Part shown: positions 11,413 through 23,064 of the stretch, piece by piece
How positions within the stretch are numbered: the stretch's first letter is position 1
Layout: every line of letters begins with the position of its first letter
NCBI GenBank assembly: GCA_026545765.1
Contig: CM048844.1
Location: 61,800,545 to 61,864,544, forward strand
Length of the DNA: 64,000 nt
DNA from: Plantago major
Taxonomy: Eukaryota; Streptophyta; Magnoliopsida; Lamiales; Plantaginaceae
Reading direction: 5' to 3'
Made by a program: the position numbers and the translations under genes
The notes under the pieces: model-generated
What the model was told of the DNA's origin: nothing
Databases searched by the model: none
The model's input: only the letters and a program-made list of their open reading frames with translations

Positions 11413-12542
11413 TGATGAGTCGGTGTAACACCGTCACATTTGGTCTTTTTTACCGTATTTTTGTCGCTCTCAAGTTTATTTACTGTTTATTTGGTTAGAG
11501 TATTTTTACGTTTTTGTGTTTGGTTGTTTTTTTTCCAGGTGTGTGCTTAATCCGTGTAGAAATGAGGTCAAAACGATGCATTTTGATGCATTAATAGGAG
11601 TAAAGAGTTCCAAGGTCTCAATTGGATGGAAGGTGCATGGACAGGTGCAAGCGTTGTATAAAATCGAGTCCAACAGTCGAAACGGAAGTGGATTCGGAGT
11701 TCAGATGGAGATTCTAGAGATGTTTGAGCGAAGATTTGTAAAAGTGCAAATTTGGAGCAGTCCTAGTATTTTGGCCATAACTCTCACATGAACTAAGATT
11801 TACCTGATCTTGGTGTCCACGCGTATATAAGACCAAGAGATACAACTTTCATGAAGAACTATTTCCAAATTCCGACGTTTAGACACTCAAAAAGGCCAAA
11901 AACCGGGGCTGGACGACTTGGCGACGCCAAGTGCGACGCATGCGCCAAGTCGTCCCGAACTACTTGGCATGCACCAAGTGTGACTTGGCGCACTCCAAGT
12001 GGTTACTTGGCGACGGCCAGGCCATTTTTGGCTATTTTGAGTCGTTTTTTTACCCGTTTTCGACATATTCTTCCATATTCAACATAGAACAAACCTTAGA
12101 ACCCATTCTAGGCAATTTCGTCTGATCCAACTGTGAAAATTGAACCGTTCGTTCTTGTAATCGACTTTAGATTATTGATTAGGAGTATAGTTGGATACTT
12201 TCTACCGATTGGATCAAGGGTTTGTGTCAACTTGGGTAAAATCTGTATCGACTCTCTTGATTCTTCGATTTCAGTAATTGATTATGTCTATTCATTGTCT
12301 ATCTATGCTATTGTCTATGTTTTCATATATCATGGGTAGCTAAACACCCATTATGGGGTGGTGATGGATTCAATGCATGCTAGCTAGGGTTCTTACAATT
12401 CAATGACAGTTCGATGGGATTTACTTAATGCCTTTTGATTATATGCGTATGTAGTTTCGTGTACTGTGTTTTACTCACAAAATTATCAAAGGATTATGCA
12501 CACAATTTACAAACAAAACATCTAGAGATTGAAAATCCATAG
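11413..12542 (+). repeat. Gypsy 3' LTR (truncated), with a CTTGGCG palindrome cassette
   Basis: The LTR begins TGATGAGTCGG right after a polypurine tract and is cut by the copia LTR at 12543. It is a diverged relative of the LTRs at 13366-14793, 21051-22247 and 28700-29783 (shared blocks such as GGAAGTGGATTCGGAGTTC). Between about 11905 and 12015 it carries a cluster of short inverted repeats of the unit ACTTGGC/GCCAAGT, with a perfect example at 11916-11932. Open frames here (for instance 12133-12339) have no coding signature. Confidence 0.75.
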
Positions 12543-13325
12543 TGAAAGTGCAAGATATAGTAATTGTTGTCATAACCGCGATAGTAGTTTACTATCAATG
12601 TTTGCCCAACAGTGACTGTTTTGACTGATGCACTTTATATTCTATAAATTAGGATTTTTCCTTTATTCACTAACTTAACCGTATTCCACAATTTTAGTTG
12701 TTTGATTGTGTTATAGGAACAGGTTTGGTATGCATCGAAGAAAGAAGGAATGGGATGTGAAGATCTAAGGAAGGAAAGATTTTGAAGATCTAAAGAAAGA
12801 TTCTGAATATCTAAAGAAGGAATGAAATATGATGTAAGAAGGAATGTTGAGAGAACAAGGGAAGATAGAGCTAGTCGACTATATTCATATCATACTCTCT
12901 GTCTTGTACTTTTGCTAAGCTTTACGTTATATTATGTATGTCTAATGCGTGACCTAGATACCTTAGTGGTGAGTATAACTTGGGTCGTTGTTTTTGCTAT
13001 TCCTGCTTAGTTGGTCAGTTTAAGGTTTCTAACTTGTAGAAACTTAAACGTAGTTTTTGTAAATCCTCTTTCGCTGATAGTGGATATTTCGCCTAAGGCA
13101 TGACAGGTATATTCATATACCTGCTAAGATTTATTCCTGGTTTCTAGCATTACATTCCGTTGTATTCTGATTATTTAATGTGTATCAGTAGTATTACTGT
13201 TAGGACAACATTAGTCATAACAGTGATCTTTTACTTAGTCAGAGTCTGCATGTCTTTAACTGTTTGCATACATTGTTCTTAATAGTGTGTTAGAAGTACA
13301 GTGTTCCGGTCCTATAATTCTTTCA
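12543..13325 (+). repeat. Copia 5' LTR (family TGAAAG...CTTTCA)
   Basis: 783 bp with terminal inverted repeat TGAAAG/CTTTCA. It aligns throughout with 5199-6485 apart from the RT insertion there and a length difference near 12770-12870. The copia-type PBS follows immediately, so this is the 5' LTR. Its left flank is CATAG; the matching right flank cannot be checked because the 3' half of the element is absent. Confidence 0.9.
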
Positions 13326-13341
13326 ATTGACATCAAGAGCC
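13326..13341 (+). other. Copia primer-binding site (decayed)
   Basis: ATTGACATCAAGAGCC follows the LTR end directly and resembles the plant copia PBS TGGTATCAGAGCC, complementary to initiator-Met tRNA. Several mismatches indicate decay. Confidence 0.65.
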
Positions 13342-13365
13342 AAGCATCTAATTCATAGGTGTGTG

Positions 13366-14793
13366 TGATAAGCTCAAATTATACTCTAAATAACTTAAGA
13401 GAATAAGCTGTAGTTGTAGACTATGCTTAACTCGGTATCGTTCTCTAGGGAATTAATCAAGCTACCACAATGAGTGAGAGTAAACAGATTGTTTGTGAGT
13501 AACAGTTTGATTGATGGTTTTGTAAACTTCTAACTAGATTGACTAAAGCTAAGATTACGATTAACAATGAGAGAAAGATGAATACAGCAGCAAGATCCAA
13601 TTATGCTAATTCGAACTAGGAATACCACTCATATTTGTCGTGACACGGTTGTTGTATAGTAAATCAATCAATTCGATTCAACCAATTGTTCTTAGAATAT
13701 ATTATACTGGAGAAATCGTGAGTCGTCAATTCACGATCCTTAAACATAAACAATTTAGAGAATTTGAGACGGACTTATCGAATTGAAGGTTTTTACGAAG
13801 ATTTCATACGAGACTAAAGACTAACCTATATAAGTGATTTGATAAACCCTAGAATGAATATGCATAATCTTCACATACTACTGTATTCAAAGGTGTTTAG
13901 CTACTCATACTTGAGATTTGCATGCAAAGATTCATGGTAATGATCATGTGAAAAATAGATGAGAAACTCGCATGCAATAACATACAATTCAATCGATAGA
14001 GATAAAGAACGAATTGTAGAGAAGAAAGCAATAGAGAAATCAATACCAATAATCCTGATGTATAAAATCAATGAATAACCAAGCTCCAGAGATGTCTCTA
14101 CGTCAAGTCTGAATCTAGGAGCTCTCTCCAAAAACTAGGTTAAAAGAAGTATATTTGAAGTTATGGTGAAAGAAATCTATTTAAAGGAGAAAAAACGAGT
14201 AGAATCATAGAAGAATTCGACCAGAAAATCGCCCAGCAAATAATCTCTCGGGAACTCTCGCCGCGGCGCGCCTAAATGTCTCACCGCGGCGAATATGCTT
14301 TCTGACAGTCAACTTTCGATGTCTGTATCTTTTTCTGCAGGAAGACTTTGGCTACGATTTTGACGTATTTGGAAGCCCTCGGCCAAACGAATATTTCACA
14401 GAAAGCCGCACGAAAGTTGTAGCCCTTTGAATTATCTTTCTATGGCCACTGATATCAGGTAAATCGAACTTCATATGAGAGAGTTATGTCCAAAATGGCT
14501 ATACTGCTCCGTAAATCATCACTTTTGCAAGTCACGCTATAACGCCTCTCAATTCTTGGTCCGAACTCTGAATTCACTTCCGTCTTCGCCCAATTACTCT
14601 TCATTCAGAGATCTATAACCAATGTCTTCACTCCGATTTTCACGTTCGGGACCAAATAACACAAAAAATCCTACAAAATACAAACAAAGTACCAAAGCAT
14701 AAAAACGTACAAAAACACTATAAAACTAAGGTCAAAGACTAAGAAAAGACCGCTAAAAAGGACCAAATGAGATGTTAGAATATTGTCTCACCA
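13366..14793 (-). repeat. Solo gypsy LTR nested in the copia 5' leader
   Basis: 1,428 bp flanked by a perfect duplication GTGTG (13361-13365 and 14794-14798). On the minus strand it runs from TGGTGAGAC (14793) to GAGCTTATCA (13366). No internal element sequence is attached, so the element was reduced to one LTR by recombination between its two LTRs. It contains the palindromes CGCCGCGGCG (14259-14268) and TCACCGCGGCGA (14281-14292). An apparent start codon at 14772 lies inside this LTR and should not be taken as the gag start. Confidence 0.9.
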
Positions 14794-14813
14794 GTGTGGA
14801 TTTTGTGCTTCTG

Positions 14814-15533
14814 ATGGATTCAGTAAATCCCAATGCAAAGATGTTGCCCTTATTGGATGGAACCAATTACAACTACTGGAAGACCAGGTTGAGTACTTAC
14901 ATCAAAACGATTGATGTGAAGTCTTGGAAAATTGTGTTAGAGGGATACATGCTACCCTTGTCAACACCAGAAAAAGATGGTGATGTTGTTCCCAAACCAG
15001 AAAATCAGTGGACAGATGAAGAATGGAAAAACTCCTCATACAATGATAAAGCTTTGAATGCTATATTTTGCCATGTTGACTCTCACATGTTTGATCTTAT
15101 ACAAAACTGTACTACATCTCAAGCTACATAGGAGATCTTGCAAAATTATTGTGAAGGTGATGCTAGTGTGAGGGATAGTAAGGTCAGGATGCTTTTGAAC
15201 AAATTTGAGTTAATGAGAATGGAAGAAGATGAAACTGTCAACTCCTATTTTGACAAACTGATCCAAATCTCCAATGAGTGTCAGATGTTAGGAGAACATA
15301 TTTCTAACAAGCAACTTGTGTACAAAGCTGTTAGATCCTTATCTTCCAGATTTGACACAAAACGTTGTGTTCTTGAAGACACCAAACACCTAGCCACTAT
15401 GGAGTTTTCTACCCTGATGCACAATCTCATAAATTATGAGATGAGCTTAGAAGAACAAAAGACCAACAAAACCAAAACCATCTCTCTTTACTCCAAATAC
15501 AAATCTGTTGATGAGTTGAGTAACGATGAATAA
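14814..15533 (+). pseudogene. Copia gag, N-terminal part
   Basis: Capsid-type gag of Ty1/copia elements (UBN2-like). The start MDSVNPNAKMLPLLDGTNY at 14814 is preferred because the upstream ATG is in the solo LTR. Family blocks visible: LLDGTNYNYWKTRL, EWKNSSYNDKALNAIF, then after an in-frame stop at 15129-15131 KVRMLLNKFELMRMEEDETVNSY and SSRFDTKRCVLED. A stop at 15531-15533 precedes a solo LTR inserted at 15564; gag continues at 17175. The product would assemble the virus-like particle. Confidence 0.85.
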
Positions 15534-15563
15534 TCAGCCTTGATAACTTTTCAACGGGAGTAC

Positions 15564-17174
15564 TGTTGGTCCAGATAACGGCAAAGGAAAAGACTAGGGG
15601 GGTGAATAGTTTTTTACAACTTTTGTCGATAAACACAATTTCTCAGATATCTGTGAAGATATCTGATACTTAATTTAAGAGAGAGGAAGACTTTTCTGTG
15701 ATAAGTGCACGAGCTCAGCAAGATAAAATGTGTTTAAATACTTAGCAGGATAACGAGAACAATAAGTAAATTGCTTAAAGTAAATAACACGTCTTTTATA
15801 GTGGTATCTGAAGGTGGCGTAATCCTTCAACTAATCCACTTCGACCTTTCTCAGACCTAGAATCCACTAAGATAGATAATTGAGTTCACCTTACAAATAT
15901 CTTCTCTCGATTCCTAAATACACTAGGTTCCCAACCAAGTGTTCCCCCTGAGTTATTCCCCGGCTCCCAGCCAAGTACTTCCTATACTCAGAAACCTTTG
16001 AGCTATTCCTTAGTTTTCCAAACTAAGTACTTCTTATGCTCAGTAACCTTGGAGTTATTCCTTAGTTTCCCAAACTAAGTACTTCATGTACTCCATGTCG
16101 TTTAAGGTGTTGGTTATGATGGTTTGTCAGGTGAGTAGACTTACTAACTTTTCAGTTATTTAAGAATACTCTATAGAACAAGAATCACTTAACACACTTC
16201 ACAATGTGTGGTGATATGTTCTTTACTGACCCAATTCTATGTTAAATGTTCTGGAGAATGAAACTCAGATACTTGATCTTTTGATTCAACTCCTTCACAA
16301 ATAGCAATGCTTGTTAAGGATCAGGACACTTAGAACTTTCGTGCGACTTAGAATTCAAGAGCTTAGTCGCAACTATAAGCTAAAGAGTAATTAGGTTGAA
16401 GGCTTGTATGCTTAAATGAATAAGTTCGTTCTGTGTGTAAGTTCAAGGAGTTCAGTGTGTATTTCAAGCATTCTAAGTGGTGATATTTATGGTTGAATTT
16501 GAAGCCGTTTGAATAGTATCCGTTAGGCTCAATTCAAATTCAAACTATTGATATCTGAAAATAGTACTGTAGTGGACGTTGTCTCTTTTCAGAGATTTCC
16601 TCTTTTGTTCAGATCTCTCTGTCTGCGCATTTATTGCATTGTACTATTTTTGTCTTGTAGTGCCAACGGAACTATGCACGCTTTCTGAAACATTGCATGT
16701 CCCTTTCCAGAGACCTTCACATCTCCAGATACCTATTGAAACATTATTTCCTAGAAACAAGTTTTATCCAGGGTATCTCAGTGCAGGTTTCTGTGGGCAC
16801 TTTTCCTCATTCAGAAACCTTGTGTTCTTAGATATCTTTTGCAAAACTTGTTTATTGAGAAACACTTGTTTCTTTAAGATATCTGGACATAGGTATATGA
16901 TGAGACCAATTTCCTTTGTATTTAGCAATCTTGTGCAGACTTCAAATCTTCAAATTTGTTGAACTCTTCTGCCGGATGCCTTCTTCTTCGTCTTCTTCAA
17001 AGATATAAAAATTACATTCAGAGACCTAACATCCTATACAAGATTTGCTAGACTAACATGCTTAGTGATTTTCCTCTTTTACAGTGTTCAAGTGAACCAA
17101 GAGTACTAACCACCTTTCTAATCTAAGATAAGTCATTAGGTTGCTGATCAAAATCTAAACAGATATTCCTAACA
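15564..17174 (-). repeat. Solo copia LTR of the same family as the 30981-46950 element
   Basis: 1,611 bp, reading TGTTGGTCCAG at 15564 and TCCTAACA at 17174 on the plus strand. It is flanked by a perfect duplication AGTAC (15559-15563 and 17175-17179). It aligns with both LTRs of the large copia element and is in the same orientation. As a third family member it can decide which of two differing copies carries the ancestral base, which matters for the CAG/CTG error patches described in the findings. Confidence 0.92.
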
Positions 17175-18168
17175 AGTACAATGATCTGGTTAAGAGATTC
17201 ACAAAGAACAATTTTTTCAAAACCCCTCATTCATCCAAACCTAAAACTGCTTCTGGGTCAATCAGTTTTGAACCTAGGAATCTAGAAAAGTTACATTGTT
17301 CTGAGTGCAAAGGATGGGGACACTATCTAATGAGTGTGCCAATACCCTTAGAAAGAAAGGCAAAAGTTACTGGATGGATATGAGTGATGTTGAAGATGTA
17401 GGTTCTGAAGATAAAGAAGATGCAGGTTATTAAGACAAAGAAGATCCAGAAGACACTCCAGAAGGATCCAATCAAGCTATAACCTCTCTAGCTGTTGTGG
17501 CAAGTGGTCTGGTGAATGATCAGGAAGCTGGCGAGAGGAACTGTTTGTATAATAGCTATAATGAATTGAAAACTGTCATACTTAACCATGATGACTCACT
17601 CAGTGTTAAGGTAACAGATCCTGCAACATATAGTCCTCCTGAAGAAAGAATCAACCAAGAGCAACAGATTGAAGAACTGAGGCGGATGTATGAGTCTCTT
17701 CTGACTGAGATAGAAAGACTTGGAAATTCTGTTAAACCTCTGGAAAGGGAAAATCTCAAATTGAAAGAAGGCATCATGCTACTAGAAGTTCAACTTACCA
17801 AAAAGGATGCTGAGTTAGAAAAATTTACTATCCAAGCCTCAGAAGCAGAGAACCGAATGACCAAGTGGAACTCAAGCTCAAACATACTTGATGAGGTCTT
17901 GCTACAAGGTAATGAAGGTACTATAGGTCTTGGATATGAAGGAGATTGTGATCGTAAATTGAAAAAGAAAGTGTGTCTCTACTACTCTAAAACTGGCCAC
18001 ATAAATTTCCAGTGCACACTCTATCAAAAATTTGTTTCGAAAATTCAGAAACCTAAAACCAACAGTAATGTCAAGACCAATCTTTTACCTGTCTCTCAGA
18101 AAACAAACCCCCTAGTCACTATTAGACCAATAGTGACGACAACATCCCACAAAGCTGTAAAAGTCTAG
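17175..18168 (+). pseudogene. Copia gag C-terminal part with coiled coil and knuckle
   Basis: Gag resumes after the solo LTR in a frame that opens with YNDLVKRFTKNNF. A first zinc-knuckle-like patch CSECKGWGHY (about 17299-17330) is followed by a frameshift. An open stretch of 223 codons (17497-18168) then contains a coiled coil (residues about 52-120, heptad-like IEELRRMYESLLTEIERL) and a second knuckle CLYYSKTGHINFQC, in which the second Cys is replaced by Tyr, so zinc binding is doubtful. A stop at 18166-18168 separates it from the protease. Confidence 0.75.
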
Positions 18169-18198
18169 TGTGCAAAATATGATGAAGTATGTAAAGTA

Positions 18199-18585
18199 GT
18201 GCTTTCTGTTATAAACACTAACCATGCAGGTATGTGGTACTTTGACAGTGGGTGCTCAAGGCACATGACAGGTATAAAAAAATACCTCAATGACTTTGCA
18301 CCTCAACAGACAGGTATTGTCACTTATGGAGGAGGTACTCAAGGTAAGTTGTTAGGGAAAGGATGTCTTAACATCAAAGGCTTTCCTGCTCTCAAGAATG
18401 TGCTTTTAATTCAAGGGTTCACTGCTAATTTGTTCAATGTTAGTCATATTTGTGATGGTGATCTTAAGGTTTACTTTGACAAACATTCTTGCATAGTGTT
18501 TGATAATGGTTACAACTGTGTCATGACTGGTGTTAGATCACATGATAATTGCTATGCTATGAGCACTGACATTAGGTGTAAGTAA
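18199..18585 (+). pseudogene. Copia protease
   Basis: Contains the copia retropepsin motif WYFDSGCSRHMTG (catalytic Asp in DSG, codons about 12-24), followed by GIVTYGGGTQGKLLGKG and the downstream conserved block VLLIQGFTANLFNVSHICD. The 128-codon stretch ends in a stop at 18583-18585, just before the integrase zinc finger. In a working element it is part of one gag-pol polyprotein, which it would cleave. Confidence 0.85.
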
Positions 18586-18589
18586 CTCT

Positions 18590-19778
18590 GTGAACTTAAA
18601 TGATTATGTTTTGTGGCACAAAAAGCTTGGGCATGTTAACTATAGAAATCTTTAGAAACTTATCAAGCTAGAGGTTGTTAGAGGAATACACAAGTTAATA
18701 AGTCCAGGTAAACTTGTATGCGGTGATTGTTTGAAGGGTAAACGAACCAGAGCTAGTCATCGCCGCTTAGTGGTTGAAGGTCCACAAAATATCTCTTCAA
18801 AATGTTTTGAACTTCTTCATATGGATTTGACGGGTCCTATTGAAGTATAGAGTCTAGGAGGTAAGCTATATATTTTTTCATTTGGATGATTTCTCTAGAT
18901 ACACTTGGGTGTCTTTTTTAAAGGAAAAGTCTGAAACTTTTGATGTCTTCAAAAAGCTTTTTGTGAAAATCAAAAATCTCTACAGTTTATCTATTCAAAG
19001 GATCGGATCTGATCATGGAAGATAATTTGAAAACCAATACTTTATCAAGTTTTGTGAAAAGAAAGGAATAACCCAAGAGTTTTCTACTCCAAAAACCCCT
19101 CAGCAAAATGGAGTGGCTGCAAGGAAAAAAAGGACTATACAGGACATGGGTAGAGTAATGCTTATTTCCATGAACCTATCCAAAAAACTCTGGGCTGAAG
19201 CCATCAACACTACTTGTCATATCATCAATCGAGTTTACTTGAGACCTGGAACTACTTGCACCCCTTATGAGCTCTTAAATGGTAAGAAACCAATTCTGAA
19301 CTACTTTCATGTCTTTGGGTGTGTCTGCTATATACTGAATGATAGAGAGCATGTAGGTATGTTCAATAATAAGAGTGAGAAAAGGATATTTGTAGGATAT
19401 TCTCTTGACAGTCACTCTTATAGAGTCTATAACCCAAGGACCCGAACCATTCAAGAATCTGTGAATGTGAAATTTGATGATTCTTTGAGTTTTGCACAGA
19501 AACAGGAACTCTCAGGTATGGAGCAGGAGCAAGTACAACCAGAAGTACAACAAGGTGTTGAAGAACAGGTGAAAGCTGAGGAAGCTGTTGGGAAAACTAC
19601 GAGGATAACAGTGCCTGAAACTTATATCTCTGATGAATCGGAAGATGAGACTACTATTCCATCAAGTAGCAATGTCCTTGCAGAAGCTACTGGTGTACAA
19701 GGTGATGAATCCAGAATGGATGATGTTCGAAGAGATCCACCATTAAGAGTCAAAAGATATCACCCTGTCCATAAGTGA
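18590..19778 (+). pseudogene. Copia integrase (frameshifted; catalytic Glu replaced)
   Basis: The HHCC zinc-binding part starts with LWHKKLGHVNYRNL (about 18612-18655) and CGDCLKGKR. The core has LLHMDLTGP (first Asp), then frameshifts and stops around 18849-18900, DDFSRYTWVSFL, GSDHGR (second Asp) with a stop just after, and PQQNGVAARKKRTIQ. The third catalytic residue, Glu in the family motif NGVxERKNR, is Ala here. The C-terminal part (VFGCVCYILNDRE, KRIFVGYSLDSHSYRVYNP) is intact to 19778. It could not have catalysed strand transfer in this form. Confidence 0.85.
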
Positions 19779-19899
19779 TTGGAGACCTTAGCACAGGAAG
19801 AAACCTCAGACAAAAGAACAGACTCAACTACAAAGACTCATTGAGAGCACTATCTAACATGGCCACGCTATGTCAAGAGGTAAAATCTTCTTGTTTTGT

Positions 19900-20287
19900 G
19901 TCCTTAATTTAACCCAAAAATGTAACTGAAGTTCTAAAAGACAATTTCTGGAAAGAAGCTATGCATGAAGAGCTGTCATAGTTTCGGACCAATGAAGTTT
20001 GGACACTTGTCCCAAGACCTGAGAACATCAACATTATTGGCACAAAATGGATTTTTAAAAATAAAAGCAATGAAAACAGAACTGTGACTAGAAACAAAGC
20101 TCGACTTGTAACTCAAGGCTATACACAAGTGGAATGTGTGGATTTTGATGAAACATTTGCACCTGTGGCTAGACTTGAATCTATAAGACTTTTACTTGCT
20201 ATAGCGTGCTATTTGAAAATTACTTTGCAACAAATGGATGTAAAAGGAGCCTTTTTGTGTTTAAATTAAAGAAAGCATTGTATGGTG
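19900..20287 (+). pseudogene. Copia RT, N-terminal part (internally deleted and truncated)
   Basis: Blocks: FWKEAMHEEL, then a stop, RTNEVWTLVPRP, GTKWIFKNKSNE, NKARLVTQGYTQ, DETFAPVARLESIRLLLAIA and QQMDVKGAF. Near 20255 about 25 family residues are missing, and the frame jumps to FKLKKALYG, after which gypsy LTR sequence begins at 20288. The catalytic YxDD and RNase H are absent. Confidence 0.85.
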
Positions 20288-20603
20288 AAACTACCATACA
20301 ATGCTATCGTGTATTCCATTGCATCCTTTTACTAGCTAGCTCTTGATGAAACCACCACCCCATGTCTCATTTAATTGATGACAAACCTGTGTTTACTGTT
20401 TAATCTATGTGATTTGCAAAAGAAAGAATTGGAGGTCGTAAGACACAATTCTAAGACAAACTAGTACTTTAAAACACAGACAAGCTTAGTTAAGTCCTTC
20501 GAGAACGTCACTCGGGGCAACATATCAACTCACTACGTGCTTTTTCTAGTGATCCTTGATATTGTTGTTGGCTTATAAATTAAGGACTTGATTTGAAACA
20601 TCA
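20288..20603 (+). repeat. Gypsy LTR, 3' fragment
   Basis: The fragment ends AACATCA at 20603 and is followed by the PBS TTGCGCCGCTGCCGGGGA (20608-20625). The left side is cut against copia RT at 20287, so length and start are unknown. A block near 20515-20545 (TCGGGGCAACATATCAACTC) is typical leader-proximal LTR sequence. No coding content. Confidence 0.65.
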
Positions 20604-20754
20604 TGTTTTGCGCCGCTGCCGGGGACTTAACTCCTTAGTTTGTGTTTTAAAATTAGTTTACTCGGTTCTCTGTATATGTGGTATTTGAAGTTTACACTAA
20701 CAGGTGCTAACGAGTGGTGTAGTTCTATTTTTGTGATTCTTTTGCAGTACAACA

Positions 20755-21050
20755 ATGGGAGATACAAGAAATGTTGTTGGAGCTGGTCATAGTGCTCCGA
20801 GGAAAACTATCCATGACATTTTAAGAGCTCGTGTTGGAGCACAACCGTTGTCTATTGTCTTTTCTGAGGCGGCACAAAAATATGAACTAAATCCGTATAT
20901 TCTTCATCATCTGCCCAAGTTCTATGGGGAAAAAGACGAGGACGTTATGGGGTTCTTGATGTAACTGGAGATGTTCATAGTGGGCATGCACAATACGGGG
21001 GTGGAGTACGATGACTTAGGAATGAAGGTATTCCCTATGTGCTTAGCTAT
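20755..21050 (+). pseudogene. Gypsy gag N-terminus, interrupted
   Basis: An open stretch starting MGDTRNVVGAGHSAPRKT (20755) has the short Arg/Thr/Ile start seen in plant gypsy gag (RKTIHDILRARVG) and then YELNPYILHHLPKFYGEKDEDVMGFL. After a stop at 20962-20964 the same frame continues LEMFIVGMHNTG to the insertion point at 21050. The capsid homology begins here but is not continued after the inserted element, so gag was already deleted or diverged. Confidence 0.6.
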
Positions 21051-22247
21051 TGATGTGTCGATACTTTAACGACTCGTTTAGTGCCTTTTTCCGTGTTTTG
21101 TTGCGTCTTTTAGCCTTTATTTAGTTTTTTTTTTCCGTGTCACGTTTGGGTTTTTTGTGTATTTTTGTACATTTTTAGGTACTTTATTGTAATTGGCAAG
21201 GAAAATAGAGGACCAAGGTGCAAGAAGACTTGGGAAAGTTTCTCGAAGCACCATGAGGCCAAGTTAGTGGGCCACTACTCCAAGAGAGGTGACATGGAGG
21301 TTGGAAAAGGGAGAGAAAAATAGGAGAAATTTGGGAAATGCTGATTTTCTCAAGCACATGGCTCACCACGGTGAGCTCCTGCAACAAGGAGCCTCACCGC
21401 GGTACAACCAAGCAGAAAAGAAGGCAGAAAGGGTAGACGCGGTGAGCTGGAACTGGCAAGGTCCCCTCACCGTGGTGAGCTCTGTTTGACATAATCAAAC
21501 CCATGATTTCTAGCAGTTTTTTCCCATGATTTCAAATTTCATCTTCCTAGGTCTATAAATAGGACCCCTTGTTTCAGTTTTTAACATATCTTTACATTCT
21601 CCCACTTTCACACTTTCAATTCCAAGCATTGTAAACACTTAGAGATTTCAATCTCTCTTTTAATTCGAAGAAGCTTTCATTGATCTTTCTAACGATCGCA
21701 GAGACCATTAGGCGCCCAGGTATTCAATAGTATGAGTTAGGCGGTCCCTTTTAATAACATGTATTGTGACATATTGTTATCTGATCGTTGAACGCATGCT
21801 TATATCGTTGTGAACTTGCATTAGTCTTTACCTATAATTAGTATATATCCGGATGAGGGCATAGCTAGTGACAAGCTTTTTGTCATAACTCATACGTACT
21901 TATAATCTGTATCCGGTTCTATTTTGCAATAGCAAAGTTGTTGCATTCGCGGGCAGTGTACAATTAGCTATATCGCGTCAGCACTTTTGAAAGATCGCTA
22001 GCTTTGTTTTAATTGTAGAAATTACATGATCTAAGTATTACCTTGTCTTGTAATTGAAGTTTGTTGTAGGGTTTTAAAGTATCACTTAACCCATACTATT
22101 TGTTTACAACTCACACCTTGAGCCTATACCTTAGAACTAGCTTAATCAATTCCTCGAGAGAACGACTCTTTGGTTTAAGCCTTGTTGTACTATGACAACC
22201 GCTTTACTACTTGTGTTATTTTACAAGTATCAATTTTGAGCGCATCA
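21051..22247 (+). repeat. 5' LTR of the gag-only element
   Basis: 1,197 bp, TGATGTGTCG to GAGCGCATCA. It contains a TATA box (TCTATAAATAGG, 21552-21563) with the transcribed leader downstream. Palindrome cassette units TCACCACGGTGA (21363-21374), TCACCGCGGT (21393-21402) and TCACCGTGGTGAGC (21467-21480) lie upstream of the TATA box. Confidence 0.92.
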
Positions 22248-22252
22248 AAATT

Positions 22253-22270
22253 TGGCGCCGCTGCCGGGGA
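22253..22270 (+). other. Primer-binding site of the gag-only element
   Basis: TGGCGCCGCTGCCGGGGA begins five bases after the LTR end. It is the canonical Athila/Tat-type PBS and is unmutated. Confidence 0.92.
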
Positions 22271-22471
22271 ATTGATTCCTATGTTCTTCAATAAGTAGGA
22301 TCAGTGTGTAGTTGCGTATTTTTACTTTTATCTTATTCGAAAACCAAAGAAAAAACTGAAAATTTCAAAAAAATCAAAAAGAAATTATCTTTTGGATTAT
22401 TTTTTTGGTACTAACAGTAACTAACAATGCATTTAGTTTTGTTGATATAGAGAAATTTTTTCTGCAGGTGT

Positions 22472-23064
22472 ATGTATGGCAAGGGTATGGCTACATACGG
22501 AGAATATTTCATACCTCAGCTGGTGGTAAGAAAACCACCAATATTCCTTGAGCCTGAGGTTAGGGAATACGATCTAGACGATGATTGGGGGTGTTCACTT
22601 CCATACTTCTGGGGAAGGCCGATGGAAGATGTATTCGTCAGTTCGAACAATTCGTGAAGGAGTTACCACCTAGTGGATTGAGTGAGGACCAACTGAAGAG
22701 GAGGTTGTTTCCTTTCGCCGTTAGATCCCAAGCCATAGAATGGCTGCATTTGCTAGAGCCAGAGTCATTGAGGACATGGGAGGAAGTGCTTAGAGTATTC
22801 TATGACGAATACTCCCCGTACTCTTTGATGGAGAGCTTGGAGGATTGCGTAACGAATTTCGAACAAAAGGAAGAAGAGAAGTTCGACAAAGGAAGCATGA
22901 GTACTCCGGATATAGAAATCACTCCCATCCCACTGGTGTCTTTAGTGAGCGTTTTCACGCCACCAGAGACCACAGAGAGCCAGGTGCCCCATCACCCCGA
23001 CATCGTACATATGTCATTACCCAAGGGGAGTTTTGTTGATCCTTTTTGCCCTTTTTCTTTGTAA
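22472..23064 (+). pseudogene. Gypsy gag of the gag-only element (one frameshift)
   Basis: The first part (22472-22657) encodes EYFIPQLVVRKPPIFLEP and an acidic stretch; a frameshift near 22600 moves into the second frame (to 23064). There the gypsy capsid core is clear: CIRQFEQFVKELPPSGLSED, RLFPFAVRSQAIEWLHLLEP and TWEEVLRVFYDEYSP. The tail (from codon about 105) is Pro/Thr rich, without a zinc knuckle, and ends at 23062-23064. This is shorter than usual gypsy gag. It probably keeps the particle-forming part only; whether it ever made protein is unknown. Confidence 0.8.

Larger units (their letters stand above)
12543..20287 (+). mobile_element. Ty1/copia element, 5' half (LTR, gag, protease, integrase, start of RT)
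   Basis: Order: 5' LTR 12543-13325, PBS at 13326-13341, gag from 14814, protease, integrase, and RT truncated at 20287 by a gypsy element. Two solo LTRs are nested inside it, at 13366-14793 and 15564-17174, each with a perfect 5-bp duplication. Its LTR belongs to the same family as the 3' LTR at 5199-6485, which has only a 3' half attached. The element is dead: stops and frameshifts lie in gag, integrase and RT, and a key integrase residue is changed. Confidence 0.85.

Noticed and set aside
12133..12339. Open frame of 68 codons rich in Ile/Val/Leu on the plus strand
   Set aside because: It lies wholly within a gypsy LTR, has no homologue I recognise, and AT-rich LTR sequence often gives such hydrophobic-looking frames.
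14772..14813. Upstream ATG extending the copia gag
   Set aside because: These bases belong to the nested solo LTR (to 14793) and its duplication; the family start MDSVNPNAK is at 14814.
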